In this document: piece after piece, positions 57,051-64,000 of the stretch
Numbering within the stretch: the stretch's first letter is position 1
How the letters are laid out: each line of letters begins with the position of its first letter
Origin: Hamadaea flava
Lineage (GTDB): Bacteria > Actinomycetota > Actinomycetes > Mycobacteriales > Micromonosporaceae
DNA: 64,000 nt
Assembly (NCBI RefSeq): GCF_024172085.1
Contig: NZ_JAMZDZ010000001.1
Location: forward strand, 6,448,001 to 6,512,000
Reading direction: 5' to 3'
Notes under the pieces: model-generated
Databases searched by the model: none
What the model saw: only the letters and a program-made list of their open reading frames with translations
Told to the model about the DNA's origin: nothing
Position numbers and translations under genes: made by a program

Positions 57051-58164
57051 TCGCGGCACAGGTGAAGACGGGTGGCGCGTTGGTCGTGCCGGAGTTCGCG
57101 AGGAACCCGAACGTCGTGCCGGCCCCGGCGGCCAGACTGCCGTTCCAGCTGGCGTTCGTCACCGTGGTGACCGTGCCGGCCGTGGTGGCCGTCCCGTTCC
57201 ACGCGCTGGTCACGACTTGGCCGTTGGGCCAGGTCATCGTGACCTTCCAGGTGCTGATGGCCGCGCCGCCGGCGGTCACCGCCACCTGACCTTGGAATCC
57301 GCCGGACCACTGGTTGACCACCGTGTACGCGGTCGAGCAGGACTTGGTTCCGCTCGACGAGGTGGGCGACGTGGACGCCGACGGGGAGGTGGAGGCGGAC
57401 GGGGACGTGGACGCGGACGGCGAGGTGGACGCCGAAGCCGACGTGGACGGCGACGGCGACGACGAGCCGCCGAAGTTCACGTCCGCGCAGAAGTAGTAGG
57501 ACTGGTCCATGTGGCTGGCCTGCCAGATGGTGTAGACCATGGCCCGGCCCGTACGCCCGGGGGCGCTCGCGCCGATCAGGGTCGACCAGCCGCCGGCCGA
57601 CTCGGTGGTCCACTGCGACACGGGGGTGTTGCCCTTCTGCCCGACGAGTTCGAGGTCGGACCATTTCAGGGCTTGGGTGACCGGGTTGAAGCCCGGTTTG
57701 CTGACGTACACGTAGACGTAGTCGGCGCCGTGACCGGCCTGGTCGAACAGCTTCACGTTGAACGTGTTCGCGATCGACTGGGCCTTCCAGTCGCCGATCG
57801 TGTCCATCGCGTTGTACCGGCCGCTCTGCGTGTGACCGGCGCTGCACAACTGGCCGTCCGGGACGGCGGCCTGGTGGTTGCCGGCGACGCCCTCGCGGTA
57901 GAGGCCGTTCCAGTTCCACATGGCGTTGGTGTCGTACTGCCAGGCTTGCCAGCACATCGGGTCCTCGGTGGCCATCACCGGGTCCTGGAAGCGCGAGCCC
58001 CAGCGGAGCCAGCAACCGTAGTTGCGGGAGGCGGGATCGACGGTGGTGCCGTGGGCGTCGGCGACCTTCGCGAGGCCGGTGGTCAGGAGCACGACTGCGA
58101 GGGCGGCGACGATCGCCAGGGAGAGGGCGATGGACAGCCACCGCCGGTAGGTGTGGGCGGTCAT
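57046..58164 (-). CDS. AA10 lytic polysaccharide monooxygenase with CBM2
   Basis: A 372-residue protein. ATG 58164 has AAGGAG upstream. The signal peptide is cleaved after ADA so that His38 (HGTTVDPASRNYGCW) becomes the N-terminal copper ligand. The second histidine-brace residue is His111 in LCSAGHTQSGRY. The catalytic domain covers 38-235 (WKAQSIANTFNVKLFDQ, YYFCADVNFG), followed by a SPSAST repeat linker and a CBM2 (about 270-372). Oxidatively cleaves cellulose or chitin; with CBM2, cellulose or xylan-coated cellulose is likely, complementing GH10 and GH3 enzymes. Confidence 0.95.
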   Translation of the reverse strand: MTAHTYRRWLSIALSLAIVAALAVVLLTTGLAKVADAHGTTVDPASRNYGCWLRWGSRFQDPVMATEDPMCWQAWQYDTNAMWNWNGLYREGVAGNHQAAVPDGQLCSAGHTQSGRYNAMDTIGDWKAQSIANTFNVKLFDQAGHGADYVYVYVSKPGFNPVTQALKWSDLELVGQKGNTPVSQWTTESAGGWSTLIGASAPGRTGRAMVYTIWQASHMDQSYYFCADVNFGGSSSPSPSTSASASTSPSASTSPSASTSPSASTSPTSSSGTKSCSTAYTVVNQWSGGFQGQVAVTAGGAAISTWKVTMTWPNGQVVTSAWNGTATTAGTVTTVTNASWNGSLAAGAGTTFGFLANSGTTNAPPVFTCAAT

Positions 58165-58331
58165 GCGATGACTCCTTGTCCGTGGAGTGCCCGGAGCGAC
58201 ACTTGGGCGAGTGGGAGTCGCGGCCACGCCGGCCGCGCCCTTTGCTCCGGACGTATTCATCTATGGGAAACGATTCAACCGTCCCGCGCCGGTTTTGGGA
58301 AGAGGCGGCGGGACTGAGGCACACTACGAGG

Positions 58332-58955
58332 GTGAAAGACCTGGATGCGGTGGCCGCGCTGCACGACCCGGTGCGCCGGGCGCTCTACGAGTTCGTCGCG
58401 GCTTCCGGTCGCGACGTCGGGCGCAACGAGGCCGCCGAAGGGGTCGGCGTCTCGCGTACGCTGGCCGCTTTTCACCTCGACAAACTCGCCGAGGTCGGGC
58501 TTCTGGAGACCGGCTTCGCGCGCCTGGGCGAGCTTCGGCCAGGCCCGGGCGCAGGGCGACCGGCCAAGGTCTACCGCCGTGCGCGTACAAGTCGATCTGT
58601 CACGGTGCCCGAGCGGGACTACCGCGAGCTGGCGTCGCTGCTCGCGGAGGTGGTCCACGGACTGGACGCCGCCGACGGCGCGATCGCCGCGGCGGCGCGC
58701 GCGGGCAAGAGACTGCACGAGCCCGGCGGGTGGTTGGCCACGCTGCGTGAGCGCGGCTACGAGCCCTACGAGCAAGACCAGGTGGTACGCCTCAGGAACT
58801 GCCCGTTTCAGCAGGTCGCGGACGAGCAGCCGCTGTTGGTCTGCGCGATGAATCTGGCGTTGTGCCAAGGCGTCGCGGGCGACGACGCGACCGCCGAACT
58901 TGACCCGAAGCCGGGCGAGTGCTGCGTCTCGTTTTCTAAAAACAATTCTCATTGA
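58332..58955 (+). CDS. ArsR/SufR-like winged-helix regulator with C-terminal cysteines
   Basis: A 207-residue protein from GTG 58332; no strong ribosome site, perhaps leaderless. HTH: DPVRRALYEFVAASGRDVGRNEAAEGVGVSRTLAAFHLDKLAEVGLLE (about 11-58), GRPAKVYRRA. The C-terminal part holds LRNCPFQQVADEQPLLVCAMNLALCQG and GECCVSF: five cysteines arranged like Fe-S or metal-sensing regulators (SufR/MarR-like). Divergent from the LPMO gene, though this is probably not functional linkage. An AT-rich AAAACAATTCTCATTGACA follows. Confidence 0.83.
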   Translation: MKDLDAVAALHDPVRRALYEFVAASGRDVGRNEAAEGVGVSRTLAAFHLDKLAEVGLLETGFARLGELRPGPGAGRPAKVYRRARTSRSVTVPERDYRELASLLAEVVHGLDAADGAIAAAARAGKRLHEPGGWLATLRERGYEPYEQDQVVRLRNCPFQQVADEQPLLVCAMNLALCQGVAGDDATAELDPKPGECCVSFSKNNSH

Positions 58956-58987
58956 CATAGAAGTGCCCGGTCGGCCATGCTGCTGCC

Positions 58988-59455
58988 ATGCATCTCGCGC
59001 AACTGAACGTCGGGCATCTCCTCGCCCCGGTCGAGGCGCCCGAGCTGGCCGAGTTCGTCGCCCTGCTGGAGCCGATCAACGCGCTGGCCGATGTCGCGCC
59101 CGGATTCGTCTGGCGGCTCAAGGAGTCGGAGACCGATCCGACCGCGACCGTCCAGCACGACTTCGGCGACGACCTACTGATCAACATGTCGGTGTGGCGG
59201 ACGCGCGACGACCTCTGGAACTACGTCTACCGGTCGCGGCATCTGGGTGTGCTGCAACGGCGCCGTGAATGGTTCACCAAGGCGGTGGAGGTCTACAGCG
59301 TGATGTGGTGGATCCCCGAGGGGCACCTGCCGACGGCGGCCGAGGGGATGGCCCGGCTCGACCTTCTCCGGGAAAAGGGAGCCGGGCCGGAAGCCTTTAC
59401 CTTCAAGGAGTTCTCCGAGTCTCCGGACACCTCTCCGGTCACCGTGGACGGCTGA
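58988..59455 (+). CDS. DUF3291 family protein
   Basis: A 155-residue protein: HLAQLNVGHLLAPVEAPELAEFVALLEPINALADVAPGFVWRLK, NMSVWRTRDDLWNYVYRSRHLGVLQRRREWF and MWWIPEGHLPTAAEGMARLDLLREKG define DUF3291, a monooxygenase-like ferredoxin fold (antibiotic biosynthesis monooxygenase relatives). Function unknown. TTGACA lies at 58951-58956 before it. Overlaps the convergent DinB gene by 17 bp. Confidence 0.9.
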   Translation: MHLAQLNVGHLLAPVEAPELAEFVALLEPINALADVAPGFVWRLKESETDPTATVQHDFGDDLLINMSVWRTRDDLWNYVYRSRHLGVLQRRREWFTKAVEVYSVMWWIPEGHLPTAAEGMARLDLLREKGAGPEAFTFKEFSESPDTSPVTVDG

Positions 59456-60014
59456 CCGGCCGCCAGTCCGCGGGCGGGTCCTCGCCGGTCCGCCCGTCCA
59501 CCGCCTCCCGCAGCAGGTCGGCGTGCCCGGTGTGACGGCCGTACTCCTCGATCAGGTCGCACAGCAGCCTACGGAGGCTGGCCTTGCGCCCATCCGGCCA
59601 ACCGGTGTGCACGGGCTGGTCGAGCCCGCCGTTCTGCAGGGCCGCGGCCAGCCGGGCCCGGGACCGGTCGACCGCCCCGTCCCAGTACGCGTACAGGGTC
59701 GCCGGGTCGTCCCTGGCGGCCGACGAGAACTCCCAGTCGTTGGTGCCGTCCCAGCCGGTGGCGTCCCATGGCGCACCGATCGGGTCGCCGGTCAGCTTCG
59801 CGGTGAACGTGTAGTCCTCCACGGCCGCCAGATGCTTCAGCAGACCGCCGAGGGTCAGCGTCGAAGCTCCGATCGAGGTACGCAGTCCCGCTTCGTCGAG
59901 GCCGTCGGCCTTGAACCGGAACGTCCAGCGCAATCGGTCCAACGCGCCAACCAGGTGTTCTTCCTCGGATCCGGCCAGCGGCGGCTCCCAGGGCGGAGCT
60001 GTCTTCTCACTCAT
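59439..60014 (-). CDS. DinB/DUF664 family protein
   Basis: A 191-residue protein from ATG 60014. VGALDRLRWTFRFKADGLDEAGLRTSIGASTLTLGGLLKHLAAVEDYTFTAKL and LRRLLCDLIEEYGRHTGHADLLREAVDG, with the three spaced His residues (KHL, RHTGH) that bind metal in the DinB four-helix bundle. Possibly thiol-dependent transferase or detoxification; specific role unknown. Confidence 0.9.
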   Translation of the reverse strand: MSEKTAPPWEPPLAGSEEEHLVGALDRLRWTFRFKADGLDEAGLRTSIGASTLTLGGLLKHLAAVEDYTFTAKLTGDPIGAPWDATGWDGTNDWEFSSAARDDPATLYAYWDGAVDRSRARLAAALQNGGLDQPVHTGWPDGRKASLRRLLCDLIEEYGRHTGHADLLREAVDGRTGEDPPADWRPVSRPR

Positions 60015-60076
60015 GAAGCCCAAGCTAGCGGCTATTCCCGACATCCTTTGTCGGGTACGTCTTTTATTGTGGCCGG

Positions 60077-60367
60077 ATGGAATTGGAGTTCACCGGCGAG
60101 ATCTTCCACTGGCGCGGTCCCGCCCCGCATCACTTCGTGACCGTGCCGACGGACGTGTGCCAGGAGATCCAGGAGGTCGCCGCCCGGCTGACCTATGGCT
60201 GGGGCGTCATCCCGGTCGGCGTACGCGTCGGCGACACCGACTGGACGACGTCGTTGTTCCCGAAGAACGGTGGGTATCTGGTGCCCGTGCGGGCCGACGT
60301 ACGCCGGGCCGAGAAGCTCGAACTGGGGGACACCGTGACGATCACGCTGATGCTCGATGCCGACTGA
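60077..60367 (+). CDS. DUF1905 domain protein
   Basis: A 96-residue protein: FTGEIFHWRGPAPHHFVTVPTDVCQEIQEVAARLTYGWGVIPVGVRVGDTDWTTSLFPKNGGYLVPVRADVRRAEKLELGDTVTITL is the whole DUF1905 beta-barrel family. Function unknown. The next gene's ATG lies 11 bp before its stop. Confidence 0.92.
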   Translation: MELEFTGEIFHWRGPAPHHFVTVPTDVCQEIQEVAARLTYGWGVIPVGVRVGDTDWTTSLFPKNGGYLVPVRADVRRAEKLELGDTVTITLMLDAD

Positions 60368-60830
60368 CCCTGCCGCTCCAGTACGCCGTGCGCGAGTCGC
60401 CGACGCGGCCGTCGTAGCCGTGCTGCTGGACGACTTCAATCGGGAATTCGACACCTACACCCCGGGGGCCGAGTGGCTCACGGAGCGCCTGACCAGGCTA
60501 CTTCCCGGCGACGACCTGGCAGTGTTCCTCATCGGGGAGCCCGCGGCCGGGCTGGCGGTGCTCTCGTTCCGGCCCAGCGTCTGGACGCCCGGCCCGGCGG
60601 TCGTGCTCGACGAACTCTACGTACGCCCGGAGCAGCGCAATCAGCGGCTCGGCCACGCTCTGCTGGAGGCGGCCTGCGCGCTGGCCGCGCAGCGGGGCGC
60701 GGAATCGCTGGAGGTCAACGTCGACGGGATCGACGTCGACGCCCGCCGGTTCTACGAGGCGCACGGGTTCAGCAACACCGAGCCGGGCGAGACCGAGCCG
60801 ATGTACTTCTACTACCGGGAACTCGCGTAG
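60357..60830 (+). CDS. GNAT family N-acetyltransferase
   Basis: A 157-residue protein: VRRARVADAAVVAVLLDDFNREF, VVLDELYVRPEQRNQRLGHALLEAACALAAQRGAESLEVNVDGIDVDARRFYEAHGFSN. The acetyl-CoA pyrophosphate loop is R-N-Q-R-L-G-H. Overlaps the DUF1905 gene, implying coupled expression. Acceptor unknown. Confidence 0.92.
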   Translation: MPTDPAAPVRRARVADAAVVAVLLDDFNREFDTYTPGAEWLTERLTRLLPGDDLAVFLIGEPAAGLAVLSFRPSVWTPGPAVVLDELYVRPEQRNQRLGHALLEAACALAAQRGAESLEVNVDGIDVDARRFYEAHGFSNTEPGETEPMYFYYRELA

Positions 60831-60879
60831 ATCTGTTCGGCTGATCCGATGACTTGACGCTTCATGTGATCATGCGCGC

Positions 60880-61302
60880 GTGGATTTCGCCGGAAAACGG
60901 CGAGGCATGGGCCTCGCGCTATACGTCATCGCCGCCGTCCTGGTCGTCTGGGGCGGATATCAGGTGATGCGCAGCTGGAACTGGGCCACCGCCGAGGGGA
61001 AGGTGGACCGGTGCCGGCTCCAGACCACCGGTAGTGGCAACGGCCGGACGTACACGCAGCACTGCGACGTGACGTGGACCGCCGACGGGGTGACGCACAA
61101 GGCCACCGTGGCCTTCGACGGCCGGCCGGACCGCACCGGTACGACGCAGAAGCTGCGGGTCAGCGGCGGTGAGGCGCAGGCGTACGAGGGGCGGCTGGGT
61201 TCGATGGCGACCGCCGGGCTGGGTGTGCTCCTCGCCGGGGTCGGGTCGCTGCTGCGCCGTCGTCTCGGGGACGCGACACGCATCGCCACCCAGGGCCGGT
61301 AG
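60880..61302 (+). CDS. DUF3592-like membrane protein
   Basis: A 140-residue protein from GTG 60880. Helix 1 (LALYVIAAVLVVWGGYQVM), an outer domain with WNWATAEGKVDRCRLQTTGSGNGRTYTQHCDVTWTADGVTHKATVAF (two Cys, a DUF3592-type strand pattern) and helix 2 (MATAGLGVLLAGVGSLL). Role unknown. Confidence 0.8.
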   Translation: MDFAGKRRGMGLALYVIAAVLVVWGGYQVMRSWNWATAEGKVDRCRLQTTGSGNGRTYTQHCDVTWTADGVTHKATVAFDGRPDRTGTTQKLRVSGGEAQAYEGRLGSMATAGLGVLLAGVGSLLRRRLGDATRIATQGR

Positions 61303-61308
61303 AACGCC

Positions 61309-62298
61309 TCAGGCCGCTGGTCCGACTTGGGCCGGGTTCGTCTCGGAGCTGGGGTAGTGCGCGGCCGCGGCGTGGATCTCGGCGGCGACCCGGTCGCGGA
61401 CCGACGGCGGAGCCAGCACCTCGATCGCGGAGCCGAAGCTGAGCAGCCCTTCGACGGCCCACCACTCCTCGTCGAAGGGCACCGTCACCTCGACGGGCTC
61501 GGTGGCGGCCACCGGCACTCTGTGCTGGCCGCGTACGGGGATCATGCGCCGAAGGCGCGGCAGCGCCTGCGGCGTGGCCCGCACCGTCACCTCCACCGCG
61601 ACGTGCTCGTCCTCCAACTCGGCTCGGGCCGCCGCCCACGCCTCGGCCAGGTCGAAGTCGGCGGGCCGGTGCGCCGCGTCGGCCAGCAGCTCGACCTCGC
61701 GTACGCGGGAAACCCGGTAAGTGCGGCGTACGCCGTCCCGCAATGCCAGCAGATACCAGTCGCCGGCCGCCAGCACCAGGCCCATCGGGTCGACGACGCG
61801 AGTCGACGCCTTCCCGCCGCGCACGTACTCCAGGCGTACGCGGCGGTCGAAGAAGGCCGCCTCGGCGAGCTGAGCCAGACAGGGCACCGGTTCGGGCGTG
61901 CTGTAGAACCGGACCGGGTCGAGGTGGAACCGTTCCGCCGTACGCCCCGCCCGCTGCCGCGCCTCGCCGGTGAGACTCGCCCAGACCTTGATCCGGGCGC
62001 CTTCGAGCAACTCGCCCAGGCCCAGCTGCTCGGCCGGGCCGGCGAGCCCGAGGAACGCCAGCGCGCCCGCCTCGTCCAGGCCCATCCCCGTCAGCCGGGT
62101 CCGATAGCCGCCGTCGAGGCGGTAGCCGCCGGCCGGGCCCCGGACCGAGCGGACGGGCACCCCGGCGGCGGCCAGCGCCTCGACGTCCCGCTGGACCGTA
62201 CGCTCACTGACCTCCAGCAAGTCGGCCAGCTCCTGACCAGTGGCCCGGCCGCGTACCTGAAGGTGCAGGAGCAGGGTCATCATCCGGGAGGCGCGCAT
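61309..62298 (-). CDS. WYL-domain HTH transcriptional regulator
   Basis: A 329-residue protein from ATG 62298. HTH_11: RMMTLLLHLQVRGRATGQELADLLEVSERTVQRDVEALAAAGVPVRSVRGPAGGYRL. WYL domain at about 120-210: RRVRLEYVRGGKASTRVVDPMGLVLAAGDWYLLALRDGVRRTYRVSRVREVELL. The C-terminal WCX domain follows. The family controls stress and DNA-damage responses and often senses nucleic acids or small ligands. Divergent from the alpha-toroid gene. Confidence 0.92.
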   Translation of the reverse strand: MRASRMMTLLLHLQVRGRATGQELADLLEVSERTVQRDVEALAAAGVPVRSVRGPAGGYRLDGGYRTRLTGMGLDEAGALAFLGLAGPAEQLGLGELLEGARIKVWASLTGEARQRAGRTAERFHLDPVRFYSTPEPVPCLAQLAEAAFFDRRVRLEYVRGGKASTRVVDPMGLVLAAGDWYLLALRDGVRRTYRVSRVREVELLADAAHRPADFDLAEAWAAARAELEDEHVAVEVTVRATPQALPRLRRMIPVRGQHRVPVAATEPVEVTVPFDEEWWAVEGLLSFGSAIEVLAPPSVRDRVAAEIHAAAAHYPSSETNPAQVGPAA

Positions 62299-62363
62299 GC
62301 CCCCATCTTCGCGTCTCGTCGGTCCGGCGGATTGTGTCGGTGGGTGCTGCCACACTTCGGCTC

Positions 62364-63221
62364 ATGACTCTCGTCGATTCCGCTCGCGCGTTCCTCGACC
62401 GGGAAGGGCGGCTGGTCGAACGCCGTCTCGCCGCCGTTCTGTTCGACGGGGCGGACCCGGCCGGAGCAGTCGCCGCCGTGGCGGCGTACCGCAACGCCGA
62501 CGGCGGCTTCGGCCACGGCCTCGAACCCGACAAACGCTGCCCGGCCAGCCTGCCCATCGACGTCGAGTGCGCGCTCGACGTCCTCGTCACGGCCGGGGCG
62601 CCCGCGCCGGACTGGGTGCGGGCGGCCTGCGACTGGCTCGGCTCGGTGGCGACGCCCGAGGGTGCGGTGCCGTTGGCGTTCCCGGTCATCGAGCGCTATC
62701 CCCGCGCCGACCACTGGTCCGACTGGACCTACGCGCCCGGCCTCAACCCGACCGCCGGCCTGGCCGGACGGCTGCACCGGCTCGGCGTCACGCATCCGTG
62801 GCTCGACCAGGCCACCGAGTGGACCTTCGGCCGGCTCGAAGCCGGGTTCGCCGAAGACGCACACTCGCTGAGCGAAGTGCTCGTCTTCCTCGCGGCGGCA
62901 CCCGATCGGGTACGCGCCGACGCGCTCGCCGCGCAGGTCGGCGGCTGGCTGGCGAAGCTCCAGTTCTTCCGCGCCGACCCGGACGATCCCGGCTACGGAC
63001 TCACTCCGCTGCACTTCGCGCCCACGCCCGACAGCCCGTGGCGGCCGTTGTTCACCGACGCCGCCGTCGACGGGCACCTCGACCGGCTCGCCCGCGACCA
63101 GCAGCCCGACGGCGGCTGGCCGATCACCTGGGAGCCGCCGAGCCAGGCGTCTACTGTGGAGTGGCGGGGGATCGAGACGCTCCGGGCGATGCGGGTGCTC
63201 CGGGCGTATGGCCGCCGCTGA
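62364..63221 (+). CDS. Alpha-toroid (prenyltransferase/cyclase-like) protein
   Basis: A 285-residue protein from ATG 62364. Repeated motifs AAYRNADGGFGHGLEPD, LAGRLHRLG, QPDGGWPITWEPPS resemble the QW/QxxDGGW repeats of squalene-hopene cyclase and prenyltransferase alpha/alpha toroids. There is no DxDD cyclase motif, so enzymatic function is uncertain. Soluble. WYL regulator is divergent, 65 bp away. Confidence 0.75.
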   Translation: MTLVDSARAFLDREGRLVERRLAAVLFDGADPAGAVAAVAAYRNADGGFGHGLEPDKRCPASLPIDVECALDVLVTAGAPAPDWVRAACDWLGSVATPEGAVPLAFPVIERYPRADHWSDWTYAPGLNPTAGLAGRLHRLGVTHPWLDQATEWTFGRLEAGFAEDAHSLSEVLVFLAAAPDRVRADALAAQVGGWLAKLQFFRADPDDPGYGLTPLHFAPTPDSPWRPLFTDAAVDGHLDRLARDQQPDGGWPITWEPPSQASTVEWRGIETLRAMRVLRAYGRR

Positions 63222-63237
63222 CCGCCGAGCGAACGAC

Positions 63238-63267
63238 AGCGGCGCCGCCCAGAGGGACGGCGCCGCT
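63238..63267. terminator. Bidirectional terminator between convergent genes
   Basis: AGCGGCGCCG and CGGCGCCGCT (10-bp perfect stem, 10-nt loop) in the gap between the toroid gene and the small minus-strand gene. Confidence 0.75.
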
Positions 63268-63290
63268 GTTCCGGTAAAGCTGCTCGGGGC

Positions 63291-63485
63291 TCAGATGTTG
63301 TTGTCCCAGCCCCGCTTGATCGCGCCCGACGACTGCGGCAGGCCGACGCGCAGCACGTCCCACCGGCGCGCGGGCTCCTCCGAAGACTTCAGAGTCACCT
63401 GGTCGCCGACGCGGACACGCGGCTCGACCCAGCAGGTGAGGTAGCGAGAGTCCGACCGAAGATCGACTTGAACCAGCATCGTCAT
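63291..63485 (-). CDS. Small conserved hypothetical protein
   Basis: A 64-residue protein from ATG 63485: VQVDLRSDSRYLTCWVEPRVRVGDQVTLKSSEEPARRWDVLRVG, then GAIKRGWDNNI. Beta-rich with one Cys; resembles small actinobacterial proteins of unknown function with TCWV and W(D)V(L)RVG. An alternative start lies 9 bp upstream. Confidence 0.65.
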   Translation of the reverse strand: MTMLVQVDLRSDSRYLTCWVEPRVRVGDQVTLKSSEEPARRWDVLRVGLPQSSGAIKRGWDNNI

Positions 63486-63590
63486 GACGATCACGGTAAG
63501 CGCCCCCCACCCCCCACGTCACCCGACTTTCCCCACCCCCGTTCCGGGCGGGTGGCCGGCGGTGCGGGCCTGAGCTGGGATGATCGGGGA

Positions 63591-64000
63591 GTGGGGCACT
63601 CGTACGCCGTCACCGCCGAGTTCTACGACCTGCTGCAGGCCGCCGAGTTCAGCCGCCTCGCCGAGCGGCTGCTCGGGCGCTGGCTGGGTACGCCGACCGT
63701 CGGCATCCTCGATGTCGGGGCGGGGACCGGGCTGGCCACCGCGCTCCTGGCGGAGCGGGCCGGGGTCGTCGTGCACGCCGTCGAGCCCAGCGCTCCCATG
63801 CGCGCCGTCCTGCTCAGCCGGTTGGCCGGGATGCCGCACCTGCTGGACCGTATCCGGGTTCATGCGATGGGCGTACAAGACGTGGGATTGACGGCGGTCG
63901 CTGACTTCGCGTGGTGCGTGAACACCATGGCGTGCCTCGACCCGGTGGAGCGGGCCGAGGTGCTGGCGGCGATCCGCGTGGCGCTGGTGCCCGGCGGGCG
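63591..64000 (+). CDS. Class I SAM-dependent methyltransferase, N-terminal part (partial)
   Basis: GTG 63591 opens SYAVTAEFYDLLQAAEFSRLAERLLGRWL, then GILDVGAGTGLATALLAERAGVVVHAVEPSAPMRAVLLSRL (SAM motif I and acidic residue), ADFAWCVNTMACLDPVERAEVLAAIRVALVPGG (motif III). It runs off the window after 136 codons. An ATG at 63580 is out of frame. Acceptor substrate unknown. Confidence 0.85.
   Translation, partial: MGHSYAVTAEFYDLLQAAEFSRLAERLLGRWLGTPTVGILDVGAGTGLATALLAERAGVVVHAVEPSAPMRAVLLSRLAGMPHLLDRIRVHAMGVQDVGLTAVADFAWCVNTMACLDPVERAEVLAAIRVALVPGG

Overview
The window is GC-rich DNA (runs of G/C-ending codons throughout, SD-led ATG/GTG starts, many GTGA/ATGA stop-start overlaps) from a filamentous actinobacterium, most likely a member of the Micromonosporaceae. 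The evidence is secreted hydrolases with CBM2 modules and S/T/P linkers, a GerW/YtfJ-type spore-associated protein, ECF41 and ECF42 sigma factors, HTH proteins of a kind common in that family, and the recurrent word GTACGC. This placement is inference from content; no 16S rRNA is present.

Layout. 1-2.6 kb: two ABC-2 permeases (the first cut by the window edge), a 21-bp tandem repeat, and a stand-alone EboE-like TIM-barrel protein. 2.6-6.7 kb: small membrane protein, tRNA-Asn with a strong terminator, GerW-like protein, HTH membrane protein, and a secreted NlpC/P60 hydrolase with four SH3-like repeats. 7.1-15.4 kb: a plant-polysaccharide block with GH10 xylanase-Fn3-CBM2, PHB-depolymerase/CE1-like esterase-CBM2, an M1 aminopeptidase lipoprotein, and a LacI regulator divergent from a GH3 glycosidase. 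An AA10 lytic polysaccharide monooxygenase-CBM2 at 57-58 kb probably belongs to the same physiology. 15.5-21.7 kb: tRNA(CAU), a PIN/DUF433 toxin-antitoxin pair, a PH-like membrane protein, an 807-residue secreted protein of seven Cys-rich modules, then a decayed patch (frameshifted histidine phosphatase, membrane-protein scrap, orphan AbiEi antitoxin). 21.7-25.2 kb: one operon for an ABC exporter (ATPase frameshifted here) and a NarL-type two-component system.

25-45 kb: many small stress and detoxification units, mostly regulator/target pairs read divergently: HxlR/NmrA, TetR/TetX-like FAD monooxygenase and TetR/quinone oxidoreductase, each with a visible palindromic operator. Also here are two DHFR-like proteins, a C39-like secreted protein, MFS transporter, GAF + PAS-GGDEF-EAL pair, LysE exporter, MazG, a DUF2089/membrane/SHOCT operon and signal peptidase I. 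45-56 kb: GrpB-methyltransferase-VOC genes, an ECF41 sigma factor with its own promoter motif and a similar motif in front of a divergent SDR, SDR/HxlR pair, second NarL-type two-component system, and a YciI-ECF42 pair. In that pair the ECF42 sigma factor is fused to a truncated tyrosine-recombinase-like domain. 56-64 kb: LPMO, metal- or Fe-S-type ArsR-like regulator, DinB, DUF1905, GNAT, DUF3592, WYL regulator, an alpha-toroid protein and a methyltransferase cut by the right edge.

Most notable non-gene structure: a dispersed family of long palindromes sharing GGATCAGGG / ATCTTGG / CCCTGATCC blocks (near 6.9, 15.4 and 45.5 kb), two copies preceded by CGC-rich repeats. Separately, several genes carry tandem repeats that begin exactly across their stop codon.
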